From Microbacterium sp. AG238 (GTDB lineage Bacteria; Actinomycetota; Actinomycetes; Actinomycetales; Microbacteriaceae), in assembly GCF_003610405.1 (NCBI RefSeq), contig NZ_RAQC01000002.1, positions 310,001 through 374,000 of the forward strand: a stretch of DNA of 64,000 nt, written 5' to 3'. A program made the position numbers and the translations under genes. Position 1 is the first letter of the stretch. Each line of letters begins with the position of its first letter. Below are positions 1 through 9,749 of the stretch, piece after piece. Under the pieces are notes generated by a model. The model searched no databases and had not been told where the DNA came from. It saw only the letters and a list, made by a program, of their open reading frames with translations.

Positions 1-1
1 C

Positions 2-76
2 ACGATCTACCTGCAGAAGTCGCTCGAACAGCCCAGGAAAGGCCTGCGCGGGCTCTTCGCGCCGAAGTCCGGCTGA
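2..76 (+). CDS. C-terminal end of an unidentified protein (partial)
   Basis: An open frame enters from the left edge and ends with TGA at 74-76. The 24 visible residues are polar and basic with a short hydrophobic stretch and end in FAPKSG. This is too little to assign a family. It converges on the emfourin gene, whose stop lies about 30 bases away, and no clear terminator hairpin is visible between them. Confidence 0.45.
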   Translation, partial: TIYLQKSLEQPRKGLRGLFAPKSG

Positions 77-107
77 GCGGTCACATCGGGTCGGGGGATC
101 TCCGGCT

Positions 108-434
108 TCAGGGCTCGGGCGGTCGCCCTGATCGCACCGCCTCCACCAGCGAGCGCCACGGCGACGCGAGGTCGTCGGCGAGGTCCGCCTGGTGCGTGGC
201 CTCGCTGTCGGAGACGACGATGTGCCAGCGGAAGCGATCGGCTCCCGGCGCTGACGCGGAGGGTGCCGGCGGTGCCGACGCGTCCCAGGGACAGCGCCGG
301 ACCAGCTCGAGCCACAGACCGCGTTCCGCGTCGCTCGGCTCGACCCGCCACGTCCGCGTCAACCCCGCGAACCCGCCGCTGCGTTCGACCACGATGCGCA
401 GCGGGCTCGACGTGCCGTCTTCGGTGTCAGGCAT
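108..434 (-). CDS. Protealysin inhibitor, emfourin family
   Basis: This is a 108-residue cytoplasmic-type protein without a signal peptide. The N-terminal strand RIVVERSGGFAGLTRTW, the central WLELVRRCPW and the C-terminal SPWRSLVEAVR segments fit the emfourin family, which are small proteins that inhibit M4 protealysin-like proteases. Its ATG (432-434) overlaps the end of the protease gene by 8 bases, so translation is probably coupled. Known emfourins sit in just such a two-gene operon with their target protease, so the context supports the call. Blocking of the neighbouring enzyme is inferred. Family recognition is from memory of the motif pattern, not from a search. Confidence 0.8.
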   Translation of the reverse strand: MPDTEDGTSSPLRIVVERSGGFAGLTRTWRVEPSDAERGLWLELVRRCPWDASAPPAPSASAPGADRFRWHIVVSDSEATHQADLADDLASPWRSLVEAVRSGRPPEP

Positions 435-1479
435 CCTCCTGCACGCCGACGCCGTGCCATCCGGCACGAACCGCGGCGACCTCCTCCGCCCCCTCACCGT
501 ACTCGTCGGCGGCCGTGGCGACGGTGGCCCGCGCGAAGGTGACGAAGTCGGAGTCGGGGGAGAGTGCGCGGGAGGTGAGCGTGCGGTACCAGATGAGGCC
601 CGCTCGCTCCCAGGCGTAGCCGCCCAGCCGCGTCGCCACGATGTGGAATGCGCGGTTGGGGATCCCCGAGTTGATGTGGACACCCCCGTTGTCGTTCGTC
701 GTGTCGACGTAGTCGCGCATGTGGCCCGGCTGCGGGTCACGTCCGAGCACGTCGTCGTCGTAGGCCGACCCCGGTGTGGCCAGTGACCGGAGGGCACGGC
801 CTTGGACGGCATCCGTGAAGATCCCCGCGCCGATGAGCCACGAGGCCTGCTCGGCAGTCTGTCCGAGCACATGCTGCTCGGTGAGTGCGCCGAACACATC
901 GGACAGCGACTCGTTGAGAGCGCCGGACTGACCCGCATAAGTGAGCCCTCCCGAGAACTCGGTGACGCCGTGGGCGAGCTCGTGCGCGATGACGGTCAGT
1001 GACCCGGTGAACCCGGTGAACACCTCTCCGTCGCCATCGCCGAAGACCATGCGCTCGCCGTTCCAGAACGCGTTGTCGTAGGCCTCGCCGTAGTGGACGG
1101 TGGCCGCGAGCACGCCACCTCGCCCGTCGATCGAATCACGGCCGAACGCGTCGCGGAAGAAGGTGAAGGTCGCCCCGAGTCCGTCGAAGGCCTCGTCGGC
1201 CCCGCGGTCGCCGGTCGGGGGATCGTCTTCGCGGCGGACGAGGATTCCCGGGAGCTCCTCGCGGTTCTGCGCGTCGGACACGGCACGCTCGGCAGCCGCG
1301 ACGCGTTCGGCGACGAGGGTGCCGCCCGGCTCGACGGAGAGCCGCAGCTGCGAACGCCCGGCGAGATCGGACGGGCGTGCCGCGAGGGTCGTCCGTGCCG
1401 CGACCGCTGCCCGCGCGAGGTGCGGCTCGCGGGCTGAGGCGACGCGGGCCAGAAGGTAGGGGGGAATGATCGCGCGCAT
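427..1479 (-). CDS. M4 family metallopeptidase, protealysin-like
   Basis: The 350-residue product is a zinc endopeptidase of the thermolysin fold. Visible features are the zinc motif HELAH (166-170), the third zinc ligand Glu190 in ALNESLSDVFG, and the catalytic His268 in GGVHINSGIPN. There is no signal peptide. The N-terminus IIPPYLLARVA carries the short PP-containing precursor segment typical of protealysins, which have a short propeptide and are often kept in the cytoplasm. The ATG at 1477-1479 is chosen because it gives exactly this N-terminus; an open frame continues upstream but looks unlike protein. It lies 53 bases after the ABC importer operon on the same strand and is followed by its probable inhibitor. 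Confidence 0.9.
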   Translation of the reverse strand: MRAIIPPYLLARVASAREPHLARAAVAARTTLAARPSDLAGRSQLRLSVEPGGTLVAERVAAAERAVSDAQNREELPGILVRREDDPPTGDRGADEAFDGLGATFTFFRDAFGRDSIDGRGGVLAATVHYGEAYDNAFWNGERMVFGDGDGEVFTGFTGSLTVIAHELAHGVTEFSGGLTYAGQSGALNESLSDVFGALTEQHVLGQTAEQASWLIGAGIFTDAVQGRALRSLATPGSAYDDDVLGRDPQPGHMRDYVDTTNDNGGVHINSGIPNRAFHIVATRLGGYAWERAGLIWYRTLTSRALSPDSDFVTFARATVATAADEYGEGAEEVAAVRAGWHGVGVQEDA

Positions 1480-1532
1480 GGCCTCACGGTAGCGGTGACC
1501 GCCGACATCGATGACGGCACGAACGCGGACCC

Positions 1533-2338
<806 letters not shown>

Positions 2339-2342
<4 letters not shown>

Positions 2343-3121
2343 GCGTCTCCCTCCGGACGCCACACCGTGGCCGTGGCGTCGCGCAGCAGGCCACGGGTGA
2401 CCTCCGACTGCGGAGCGGTGAGCAGATCGGCGACCGTACCCGTCTCGACGACGCGCCCGCGTTCGAGCACGACGGCCCCCGTCGCGACCTGCGACAGCAC
2501 CGCCAGGTCGTGCGTGATGAACAGCAACGACATCCCGTCGTTCTCGACCAGTTCACCCAGGAGTGACAGGATCTCGGCCTGGATCGTCACGTCGAGCGCC
2601 GTCGTCGGCTCGTCGGCGATGAGAAGGTGCGGGCGGGCCGCCAGTGCCATGGCGATCGCGACCCGCTGGCGCTGGCCCCCGGAGAGCTGATGCGGGTAGC
2701 GGCGCAGTGCGCCCTCAGGGAGCCTCACCCGATCAGCATCGGCCTGAGCCCGGGCCAGAGCCTCACGGCGGCCGGCGCGGCGGTGGATGCGCAGCGGCTC
2801 CGCGATCTGCCGCCCCACGGTACGCAGTGGATTGAGGGCGGTCTGGGGCTCCTGGAAGACGATGCCGATCTCTTCGCCGCGCAGAGCGGCGAGCTCGCGG
2901 TCGGGCAGCCCGATCAGCTCCCGCCCGTTCCACCGGATGCTGCCGTCGACCTCGGCGCCGTCGGGCAGCAGCCCGAGGACGGCGAGGGCGGTCAACGACT
3001 TTCCCGACCCCGACTCGCCGATGAGGCCGACCCGGGCGCCGTCGGCGACGGTGAAAGACACGTCGTCGACCACGCGGCGGCCGTCGAGCGCGATCGACAG
3101 GCTGGTGACCTCGAGGCTCAT
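2339..3121 (-). CDS. Peptide ABC transporter ATP-binding protein (DppD/OppD type)
   Basis: This is the first ATPase of the importer, 260 residues. Walker A GESGSGKSL is at 35-43, the signature LSGGQRQ at 145-151, Walker B LLIADEP at 165-171 and the H-loop in LLFITHDL. The start overlaps the stop of the permease gene by 4 bases (ATGA), and its own stop overlaps the next ATPase in the same way. The two paralogous ATPases would form the heterodimeric motor on the cytoplasmic face. Confidence 0.92.
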
Positions 3122-3999
3122 GCGACGACCGCCGGGGTGTGCGAGGCAGCCGGTGACCGCCGTCGGGCGAGCGTCGGGTCGGTCGCCTCACGCAGACCGT
3201 CGCCGAGGAGGTTCAGACCCAGCACGGTGACGGTGATCGCCAGGCCCGGCCACACCACGCTCAGGGGATGCGCCGTCAGATAGTTCTGCAGCTCGCTCAG
3301 CAGCAGGCCCCACGACGGCTGCGTCGGGGGAGCGCCGAACCCGAGATAGCTCAGGCCCGCCTCCGCGAGCACCGCGACGGCCATGCCCCACGACAGCTGG
3401 ACGATGAAGACCGGAGCGACGTTGGGGAGCAGATGACGCACCGCGATCTGCCCGGGCGTCAGACCGTTGGCGCGCGCCGCGAGCACGAAGTCGCTGTGCA
3501 GCGTGCGGCGCAGCTCCGGCCGTGTGACGCGCGCGATGTTGACGCCGAAACCGATGCCGACGGAGATCACGACGACCCAGAGCGAGCCACCCCACACCGC
3601 CGAGATCATCATCGCGATCAACAGCACGGGGAAGGCGATCAGGATGTCGACGAGTACCGCGACGACCTCGCGGGTCCAGCGGCCCGTGAGCGCGCCGAGA
3701 CAGGCGAGCGTGATACCGATGAGCGTCGCGACGACACCGGCACCGGCGGCGACGAGGACCGTCGTGCGCGCCCCCACGATCAACAGCGAGAGGATGTCGC
3801 GGCCCGAGGCGTCGGTGCCGAGCAGATGCGGCCAGCTCGGCGGGCTCCACCGCGCCGGGATGTCGACGCGCTGCGGGTCGAACGGTGTCCACACGAGCGA
3901 CACCGCGGCCACGACCCCGATGGTGACGACGACGACGAGTCCGAAGCGGCCGGCGGGAAGCGACCAGAGTCGGCGCAGCCACGGCATCCGGGCGTTCAT
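3118..3999 (-). CDS. Peptide ABC transporter permease (DppC/OppC type)
   Basis: The 293-residue inner-membrane subunit has one N-terminal membrane segment (about 18-38), then the LLGTDASGRDILS motif characteristic of DppC-type permeases, followed by about five more segments. The EAA loop (VLAEAGLSYLGFGAPP) that contacts the ATPase is near residue 225. The ATG at 3997-3999 overlaps the upstream permease stop. The reading frame stays open upstream for 468 bases, but that stretch is antisense to the DppB gene and is not protein-like. Confidence 0.92.
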   Translation of the reverse strand: MNARMPWLRRLWSLPAGRFGLVVVVTIGVVAAVSLVWTPFDPQRVDIPARWSPPSWPHLLGTDASGRDILSLLIVGARTTVLVAAGAGVVATLIGITLACLGALTGRWTREVVAVLVDILIAFPVLLIAMMISAVWGGSLWVVVISVGIGFGVNIARVTRPELRRTLHSDFVLAARANGLTPGQIAVRHLLPNVAPVFIVQLSWGMAVAVLAEAGLSYLGFGAPPTQPSWGLLLSELQNYLTAHPLSVVWPGLAITVTVLGLNLLGDGLREATDPTLARRRSPAASHTPAVVA

Positions 4000-4946
4000 A
4001 CGGCCTCCCGCTGTCTCGGATCCAGGCTGCGGTGCACGAGGTCGACGACGAACCCGACGACCAGGACGACCGCCGTGAGGGCCAGGAGCTCGCCCTGAAC
4101 CTTCGGCAGATCGCGCAGTCCGACATCCGCGACGAGCATGCGCCCGATGCCCGGCAGGGTGAACAGCTGCTCGATCACGACCGCGCCCACGACGATGCCC
4201 GCGACTTGAAGGCCGAGGACGCTGATGATCGACAGCCCGACCGTCGGAAGGCCATGACGAAGCAGCGCCGCTCGGCGGGTGAGGCCCTTCGCGGCGGCCG
4301 TGCGGACGAAGTCCTGACCCATCGCCGACAGGGTCGCACTGCGGACGAACCGCATCAGCATCGCGCCCTCCACGACCCCGATCGTGATCGCGGGCAGGAC
4401 CAGCGCGGCGAAGGCCCGCGCCGGGTCGCGCCAGCCGTCGCGCGGGAAACCCTGCGCGGGCAGCCACCCGAGCCAGATCGCGAACACCACGACGAGCATC
4501 ATCCCCGCCCAGACGACCGGCACGGCCGCGAGCGCCTGCGCCCCGAACGAGAGCGCCGTACCGTCGACGCGGCCGCGACGGAGCGCCGCGACGACGCCGA
4601 ACGGAAGCGCGATGATCAGCGCCACCACCATCGACATCACTCCGAGGGGCACGGTGACCTGAGCTTTCGCGGCGAGCTCCGCCGCGACGGGCGAGCCGGT
4701 CACCAGCGAGGCGCCGAGGTCGCCGCGCAGCAGCCCGGACACCCAGTCGAGGTACTGCGTCGGCAGCGGCACGTCGAGGCCGAGCCGCTCACGAAGCGCG
4801 GCGACCTGCTCGGGGGTGGAGTTGGTGCCGGCGATCTGCTGGGCGACGTCGCCGGGAAGTACCCGCAATGTCACGAAGATCAGCACGCTGGCGACGACCA
4901 GACCCAGCAGCAGCAGGGCCAGTCGCGTCAGCGCGTAGCGGATCAC
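3996..4946 (-). CDS. Peptide ABC transporter permease (DppB/OppB type)
   Basis: The 316-residue membrane subunit begins IRYALTRLALLLLG, the usual DppB N-terminus, and carries a periplasmic-side loop, RVLPGDVAQQIAG, followed by about five further membrane segments. The GTG at 4944-4946 overlaps the TGA of the binding-protein gene as GTGA and gives the expected family N-terminus. It pairs with the following permease to form the translocation pore. Confidence 0.92.
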   Translation of the reverse strand: MIRYALTRLALLLLGLVVASVLIFVTLRVLPGDVAQQIAGTNSTPEQVAALRERLGLDVPLPTQYLDWVSGLLRGDLGASLVTGSPVAAELAAKAQVTVPLGVMSMVVALIIALPFGVVAALRRGRVDGTALSFGAQALAAVPVVWAGMMLVVVFAIWLGWLPAQGFPRDGWRDPARAFAALVLPAITIGVVEGAMLMRFVRSATLSAMGQDFVRTAAAKGLTRRAALLRHGLPTVGLSIISVLGLQVAGIVVGAVVIEQLFTLPGIGRMLVADVGLRDLPKVQGELLALTAVVLVVGFVVDLVHRSLDPRQREAV

Positions 4947-6454
4947 CCGTCGCTCTTGGCAATCTCGGCGAGGTTGATGCGGGCGTTCACGTTGTCGACG
5001 GGCATGCCCGAGACGTTCGTGGCGACCGCGACCACCGAAGCCCAGTTGTAGAGCCAATCGGCGGCGTGATCCTCGGACACGATCCGCGCGGCCTTCTTCA
5101 GGAGGTCGTCCGCGGACTGCTCGTCCGTTGCCAGCAGCGACTGCGCGTACAGGTCCTGCACCTCGGCGTTGTCGTAGGTGAAGTAGTAGTCGGGGTTCGC
5201 CCAGTTCTCGAAGTCGCGCGGCTCTGCGTGGTTGACGACGCTGAGCTCGTAGTCCTTGTTCGTGTAGACGTCGCTGAGCCAGGTGCCGAAGTCGACGGGG
5301 TTGACCTTCAGGTCGATCCCGACGTCATTGAAGTTCGAGACCAGGATCTGGGGGAGCGTCGTGCCGTAGGCCGACGGGATGGTCAGAGTCAGAGCGAGGT
5401 CGCTGACGCCGGCCTCGCTCAGCAGTGCCCGGGCCGCCTCGGGGTCGTACGACACGACATCCGACAGGTCTTCGTATCCGGGGTCCGCCTCCGGGATCGG
5501 ACCGTACAGTGTCTGCCCTGCGCCGACGGCCTCGACGATGGCGTCGTGGTCGATCGCGGTTCGGATCGCTTCGCGCACCCGGACATCGGCCAGAGGCCCC
5601 GAGGTGGAATTCATCGCGAGCACGCTCTTGTCCGTCGCGCTGCCGGTCTCGACGACGAAGTCGCCGCCGCCCTCGACCTGGTCGGCGAGGTTCGCGTCGA
5701 AACCGACCACGACGTCGATCTCGCCGGCCAGAGCCGCGTTGATGGCGGCCTGGTTGTCGGGGATGAAGTCGAACGTCACGTCGGCTACCTGAGCCGCGTC
5801 GCCCCAGTAGGCGTCGTTGCGCTCGAGTGTCAGGCTGGCGCCCTGACGCCAGTTCGCGAGACGGAAGGGGCCGGTGCCGTTGGCAGCGGTGTTGTAGTCG
5901 ACGGTGTCGCCCTCTTTGAGGATGATGCCCGCGCGGCCCGTGAGATTCCACAGCAGTGACGAATCGGGCTGCGACAGAGTCAGGATGATCTTCTGCCCGT
6001 CAGCCGCGACCGAGGTCACGTTCGCGAGTCGTTCGCTGTCCGCCCACTCGGGAGTGGCCTGCCGCGTGGTCAATGACGAGACGACATCCTGCGGGGTCAG
6101 GGCCTGGCCGTCGTGGAAGGTGACTCCCTCGCGCAACGTGAAGGTGTAGGTCAGGCCGTCTGCCGAGATCTCGTGAGCGCTGGCGAGCGCGTCGACGATC
6201 TCGCCCTCCGCGGTGCGGGCGACGAGGCCTTGGTAGACGTTGTCGATGAGCGTCTGATCGAGCGAGATGCCCGCCGTCTGCCGGATGTCGAGGTTCGACG
6301 GTTCGAGCACGAGGCGGATGTTGACGCTCGCGTCAGGGTTCGGGGCGCCGACGCTGGTGGACGGTGCCGGATCGGTGGATCCGGTGCAGCCGGCGAGGAG
6401 AAGCGTGCCTGCGGCCAGCAGTGCGGCGGCGGTCACGGTGGTGCGGCGGATCAT
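4943..6454 (-). CDS. Peptide/solute-binding lipoprotein of the ABC importer (SBP_bac_5 family)
   Basis: The 503-residue precursor starts with a lipoprotein signal peptide (MIRR, hydrophobic core, lipobox LLAGC with Cys22). The mature part is the large bilobed family-5 binding protein, recognisable from the segments RLVLEPSNLDIRQ, TLREGVTFHDGQALTPQDVVSS and VREAIRTAIDHDAIV. It would capture peptides (or another large solute) outside the cell and deliver them to the permeases. It is the first gene of the operon; AAAGGA precedes the ATG by about 12 bases. The actual substrate cannot be read from the sequence. Confidence 0.92.
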   Translation of the reverse strand: MIRRTTVTAAALLAAGTLLLAGCTGSTDPAPSTSVGAPNPDASVNIRLVLEPSNLDIRQTAGISLDQTLIDNVYQGLVARTAEGEIVDALASAHEISADGLTYTFTLREGVTFHDGQALTPQDVVSSLTTRQATPEWADSERLANVTSVAADGQKIILTLSQPDSSLLWNLTGRAGIILKEGDTVDYNTAANGTGPFRLANWRQGASLTLERNDAYWGDAAQVADVTFDFIPDNQAAINAALAGEIDVVVGFDANLADQVEGGGDFVVETGSATDKSVLAMNSTSGPLADVRVREAIRTAIDHDAIVEAVGAGQTLYGPIPEADPGYEDLSDVVSYDPEAARALLSEAGVSDLALTLTIPSAYGTTLPQILVSNFNDVGIDLKVNPVDFGTWLSDVYTNKDYELSVVNHAEPRDFENWANPDYYFTYDNAEVQDLYAQSLLATDEQSADDLLKKAARIVSEDHAADWLYNWASVVAVATNVSGMPVDNVNARINLAEIAKSDG

Positions 6455-6600
6455 GTGGAGGAGGGTTCCTTTCGCAAGGGCGGCGGCATCGTTGCTGTCC
6501 GATGCGGGATCCGCGAACTCAGTGCGGCATACAGCCTAGGGTCCGGCGCGACCGTGAGACGCATTCGCCGACGTCTAGCGTCGCACGGCGTCGGGCTATT

Positions 6601-6965
6601 CCATCGGGTGCGGGCCGCGCACAGGCTGCGCGGGGTCGGCAAGCAGCGGAGCCCGGGGGTAGAACGACTGAGCCTGCTGGCGGCACAGCCTCACCGGTGG
6701 ACCTCGCCGCGTTAGAGCGGACCGGGCCTGTCTCCGCAGGCCGAAGGCCTCATCCCGTGACGTCGTCAGGCTGAGCTATCGTCCTGCGGTGCCTGGGCAT
6801 CTGCGACGTCGACTGAGCCTGTCGGCGGCCCATCGCCCGCTACCAAGCCTTCGCGGGCGGGTCGGTGTGCGGCCCGGCCCCGCAGTGTCCCGTCGACAGG
6901 CTGAGCGGCTGTTTTCGCGTGCCGCTGCCCGGCACGCAGCGGCTCAGCCTGTTGGCGGCACGCCG
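6601..6965. repeat. Cluster of short intergenic repeats in a 556-base gene-free region
   Basis: Between the binding protein and the next gene (6455-7010) I see no convincing coding sequence. The region holds at least five copies of a roughly 20-base element with core AGCCTGYYGGCGGC: direct copies at 6666-6685, 6811-6830 and 6941-6960, and inverted copies at about 6762-6780 and 6890-6908. A weaker match lies near 6608-6630. Such GACAGGCTNAGC elements resemble dispersed intergenic repeats I associate with Microbacteriaceae genomes. Mixed orientation would let the transcript fold into hairpins. Confidence 0.6.
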
Positions 6966-7010
6966 CCCGGCGCTCCGGCCCGGGGCTGGGCCGTGCCGGC
7001 CCGAGTGGGG

Positions 7011-7958
7011 TCAGGCGGTGGTGGCGTCGCGGATGATGCGGGCGAGCTCGGTCGGAAGCTCCTCCTGCACGTTGTGGCCGGACTCCACGGTCACGATCCG
7101 CGCCCCGGGCACACGGTCGCCGAAGGCGGCGACGTCGGCGTCGGTGAGGTAGCCCCGTGTCCCGCGCACGAGGGTGATGGGCGCCGTCACCGCCGCGAAG
7201 TCGTCCCAGCCGGATGCCGCGAGCGCCGGCGCCAGGGCATCCTGCCGCTCGGATGCCGCGGCCGCGGCGCCCGGGTCGGCGGCGAGTCCGTTGGCGATGC
7301 GGGCGAAGTGGTGCTTCCACTCCACTCGGCCGTCGTCGCGCACGCGCGAGTTGAGGTACACGCCGCGCTCGGCCGCCGCGCGGTCGCCCCCGAGACCGAA
7401 CGACAGTGCCCGCTCGACCATCTCCGCTCGTGAGGCCCAGCTGGTCGGTCCGGCGAAGAACCGCCGGATCTGCGACGCCGCGCCGGCGGGGTCGAGCCCG
7501 GGCGCGATGTCGACGATCACGAGGGAGCGCACCAGCTCGGGATGCGTCGCGGCGAGGGCCGCGGCCGTCAGTCCGCCGAGCGACTGTCCGACGACGACCT
7601 GCGGCGTGTGCGTCCATTGCGCGACCGCGGGGGCGATGTCGGCCGCGAGGGTCCGGCCCGTGTAGTCGGCGTCGTCGCGCCACCCCGAGTCGCCGTGGCC
7701 GGGCAGGTCGAACGCCAGTGCGGGGCGCCCCAGGCTGAGGATCGTGCGATCCCACGTGTGCGCATTCAGCCCGGCGCCGTGAAGGAACGTGAACTCGGGT
7801 TCGCCATCGCCGAGTCGCAGCGCGCTGATGGGACGTCCATCGGGGGCGAAGGTGAACAGCCGCTCGGCCGCGGGGGTCGGCACACCCGCTTCGGCGGCTT
7901 GAACGGGCAGGAACGAGAACTCGTCGAACGTGTCGTCGTGCACGGTGATCCTTCGCAT
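7011..7958 (-). CDS. Alpha/beta hydrolase
   Basis: The product is a 315-residue soluble alpha/beta hydrolase. The oxyanion region FLHGAGLNAHTWD, the nucleophile elbow VGQSLGG, and the C-terminal catalytic histidine in ESGHNVQEE are all present in the right order. A first segment of about 45 residues precedes the fold. The start is uncertain: ATG at 7956-7958 is used here, but one five codons upstream (7971-7973) is equally possible and would leave only 39 bases to the divergent AhpD-like gene. The substrate is unknown. Confidence 0.8.
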   Translation of the reverse strand: MRRITVHDDTFDEFSFLPVQAAEAGVPTPAAERLFTFAPDGRPISALRLGDGEPEFTFLHGAGLNAHTWDRTILSLGRPALAFDLPGHGDSGWRDDADYTGRTLAADIAPAVAQWTHTPQVVVGQSLGGLTAAALAATHPELVRSLVIVDIAPGLDPAGAASQIRRFFAGPTSWASRAEMVERALSFGLGGDRAAAERGVYLNSRVRDDGRVEWKHHFARIANGLAADPGAAAAASERQDALAPALAASGWDDFAAVTAPITLVRGTRGYLTDADVAAFGDRVPGARIVTVESGHNVQEELPTELARIIRDATTA

Positions 7959-8000
7959 CGGGGACGGGTCCATTCTCGCGCGGCGCCGGAGGTCGGTGGG

Positions 8001-8006
8001 TAGGGT
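8001..8006 (+). promoter_or_regulatory. Probable -10 element of a leaderless promoter
   Basis: TAGGGT lies 6 bases ahead of the ATG at 8013, with no Shine-Dalgarno sequence between them. The spacing would place the transcription start on the start codon itself. Confidence 0.45.
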
Positions 8007-8012
8007 TGACGC

Positions 8013-8489
8013 ATGACCCCCGAGCGGCGCATCCACCTCGCCAAGGCGGCTCGTCCGGCTTACGACGCGCTCGACGCTTTCGCGCGCACGGTGGGAACCA
8101 TCGCCCAGGATGCCGGCATCGGCGAGCGCCTGAAGGAGCTTGCTCTGGTGCACAGCTCGCAGCTCAACGGCTGTGCATACTGCGTCCGTGTGCACGTCGG
8201 GCGAGCGGTCGCCGCCGGCGTGACGGCCGACGAGGTCGCCCAGCTCGCCACCTGGCGCGAGTCGGGGGTCTTCGACGAGCGGGAGCGCACGGCGCTCGAG
8301 CTCGCCGAGGCCTACGTGAACATCGCCGATGACGGAGTCTCGGACGAGCTCTACGACCGCGTCGGCGGGGTGTTCTCCGAGGCGGAGTACGTCGCGCTGA
8401 GCTGGCTGTTCATCTCGATCAACGCGTTCAATCGCCTGACGATCGCGGGGCGGTACCCGGTGCCGCCGCTCCCGCGTGCCGGCCGATGA
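8013..8489 (+). CDS. Carboxymuconolactone decarboxylase family (AhpD-like) protein
   Basis: The 158-residue protein carries the AhpD-type redox motif C54-X2-C57-X3-H61 (CAYCVRVH) inside an all-helical fold, as in alkylhydroperoxidase-like members. This suggests peroxide reduction or a related thiol chemistry in the cytoplasm. It overlaps the downstream phosphatase gene by 4 bases (ATGA), so the two form an operon. The promoter just upstream looks leaderless. Confidence 0.88.
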   Translation: MTPERRIHLAKAARPAYDALDAFARTVGTIAQDAGIGERLKELALVHSSQLNGCAYCVRVHVGRAVAAGVTADEVAQLATWRESGVFDERERTALELAEAYVNIADDGVSDELYDRVGGVFSEAEYVALSWLFISINAFNRLTIAGRYPVPPLPRAGR

Positions 8490-9208
8490 GCGGCGCGGCC
8501 TCGCTGTCGGTGCCGGGCGCCCTGAACTTCCGCGACACCGGCGGCCTGCGGGCGGGCAGCACCTCGACGCGGCCGGGCGTCCTCTACCGGTCGGGCAACC
8601 TGTTCCGCGTCGACGACGACGGTCGGCGTGCTCTCGGCGAGCTCGGGCTGCGGCGCATCATCGACCTGCGCGACGACGACGAGGTGCGCTCCGAGCCCAC
8701 GGTCCTGGGAGACCTCCCTATTCGGACGCAACGCGTTCCGCTGTTCCTGGGATCGGTCGCCTCGCTGTTCCGCGCCGACATGTCGCTCGAGTCGATGTAC
8801 CGATCGCTGGTCGACGAGTCGGCGCCGCGGGTGCTCGAGGTGGTGCGCGGTGTCATCGCCGATCAGCCGGTGCTCGTCCACTGCACGATCGGCAAGGACC
8901 GCACGGGCGTGACGATCGCGATGATCCTCGCGGCGGCGGGAGTGGACGAGGATGCCGTCGTCGACGACTACGCGCGGACGGAGACGTTGCTCCCGGCCGA
9001 GCGGAATGCGCCGATCCTCGCGTACCTCCGCGCGCACCACCCCGACGCCCCGCAGCTGGTCGATCTGGCCACACGCTCGCCAGCCCCCGTCATGCGCGCG
9101 CTGCTGGCGGATCTGCGCGAGCGATTCGGTTCACCGGCCGAGTACCTTCGGTCGCACGGACTCGGCGACGACGAGCTGGATGAGCTGCGCCGCATCATCC
9201 TGCTGTGA
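8486..9208 (+). CDS. Tyrosine-protein phosphatase (Y_phosphatase3 family)
   Basis: The 240-residue protein contains the cysteine-phosphatase P-loop HCTIGKDRTG with nucleophile Cys133 and Arg139, preceded by the family signature NFRDTGG (14-20) and the IIDLRDDDEV segment. These fit the bacterial PTP family related to MptpB, with activity on phosphotyrosine and sometimes phosphoinositides. There is no signal peptide in this gene model, so a cytoplasmic location is likely. It is coupled to the AhpD-like gene by an ATGA overlap. The substrate is unknown. Confidence 0.9.
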   Translation: MSGAASLSVPGALNFRDTGGLRAGSTSTRPGVLYRSGNLFRVDDDGRRALGELGLRRIIDLRDDDEVRSEPTVLGDLPIRTQRVPLFLGSVASLFRADMSLESMYRSLVDESAPRVLEVVRGVIADQPVLVHCTIGKDRTGVTIAMILAAAGVDEDAVVDDYARTETLLPAERNAPILAYLRAHHPDAPQLVDLATRSPAPVMRALLADLRERFGSPAEYLRSHGLGDDELDELRRIILL

Positions 9209-9239
9209 GAACTCCGGGGAGTCGTCCGGATTCGGCTAG

Positions 9240-9272
9240 GTAGGTAAGGCATGCCTACACCGCGGGTATAGT
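9240..9272 (+). promoter_or_regulatory. DtxR/IdeR-type iron box and -10 of the SIP-domain gene
   Basis: Bases 9240-9258 match 14 of 19 positions of the actinobacterial iron-box consensus TTAGGTTAGGCTAACCTAA. A -10 hexamer TATAGT follows at 9267-9272, nine bases before the ATG at 9282, so the box covers the -35 to -10 spacer. Repression by iron-loaded DtxR/IdeR is inferred from this layout. Confidence 0.72.
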
Positions 9273-9281
9273 GGACTCATC

Positions 9282-9743
9282 ATGTCCGAGCTCCACAGCG
9301 CCGCCGCCTGTCGCGCGTCGAAGCACGTCCGGGTGCAGCATCTGGTCACGGCCGACGAGCACTCGCTCGCCGAGCTCGAGGCGCTGCTGGCGACGCTGCC
9401 GCTGTGTTCGACCGGACGGGTCTTCATCGAGGTCCCCGATGCCGCATGGATCGGCACCGTCTCGGCGCCGGCCCGCATGGTGGTGACGTGGCTCGACCGT
9501 TCCCGCCGCACCGGCGCGCCGGGCTCGGGGCGCGGCTGTGCGCCGGGTGAGGCGCTATCGCGCGCCGTCACGGCCTGGGCCGACGAGATGCTCTGCACCG
9601 ATGCCGCGCGGGCGACGCGCGTGCACCTGCTGGGCGGGTTCCTCGGCACCGTCGACATCGTCGATCACCTGACCGTGCGCTGCGGCATGGCCGCCGAGTC
9701 GATCCACACACCCGAACGCTTCGGCCTCGCGACCGCCCGCTGA
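9282..9743 (+). CDS. SIP domain-containing protein (siderophore-interaction, stand-alone C-terminal domain)
   Basis: The 153-residue protein resembles the C-terminal NAD(P)H-binding SIP domain of siderophore-interacting flavin reductases: VQHLVTADEHSLAELEALLATLP near the start, then GRVFIEVPD and a WLDR segment. It lacks the FAD-binding N-terminal domain, so it is a short version of the family. A role in iron release or ferric-siderophore handling is suggested both by the fold and by the iron box directly over the promoter. Its 3' end stops 6 bases before the convergent neighbour. Confidence 0.75.
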   Translation: MSELHSAAACRASKHVRVQHLVTADEHSLAELEALLATLPLCSTGRVFIEVPDAAWIGTVSAPARMVVTWLDRSRRTGAPGSGRGCAPGEALSRAVTAWADEMLCTDAARATRVHLLGGFLGTVDIVDHLTVRCGMAAESIHTPERFGLATAR

Positions 9744-9749
9744 AGCAGG

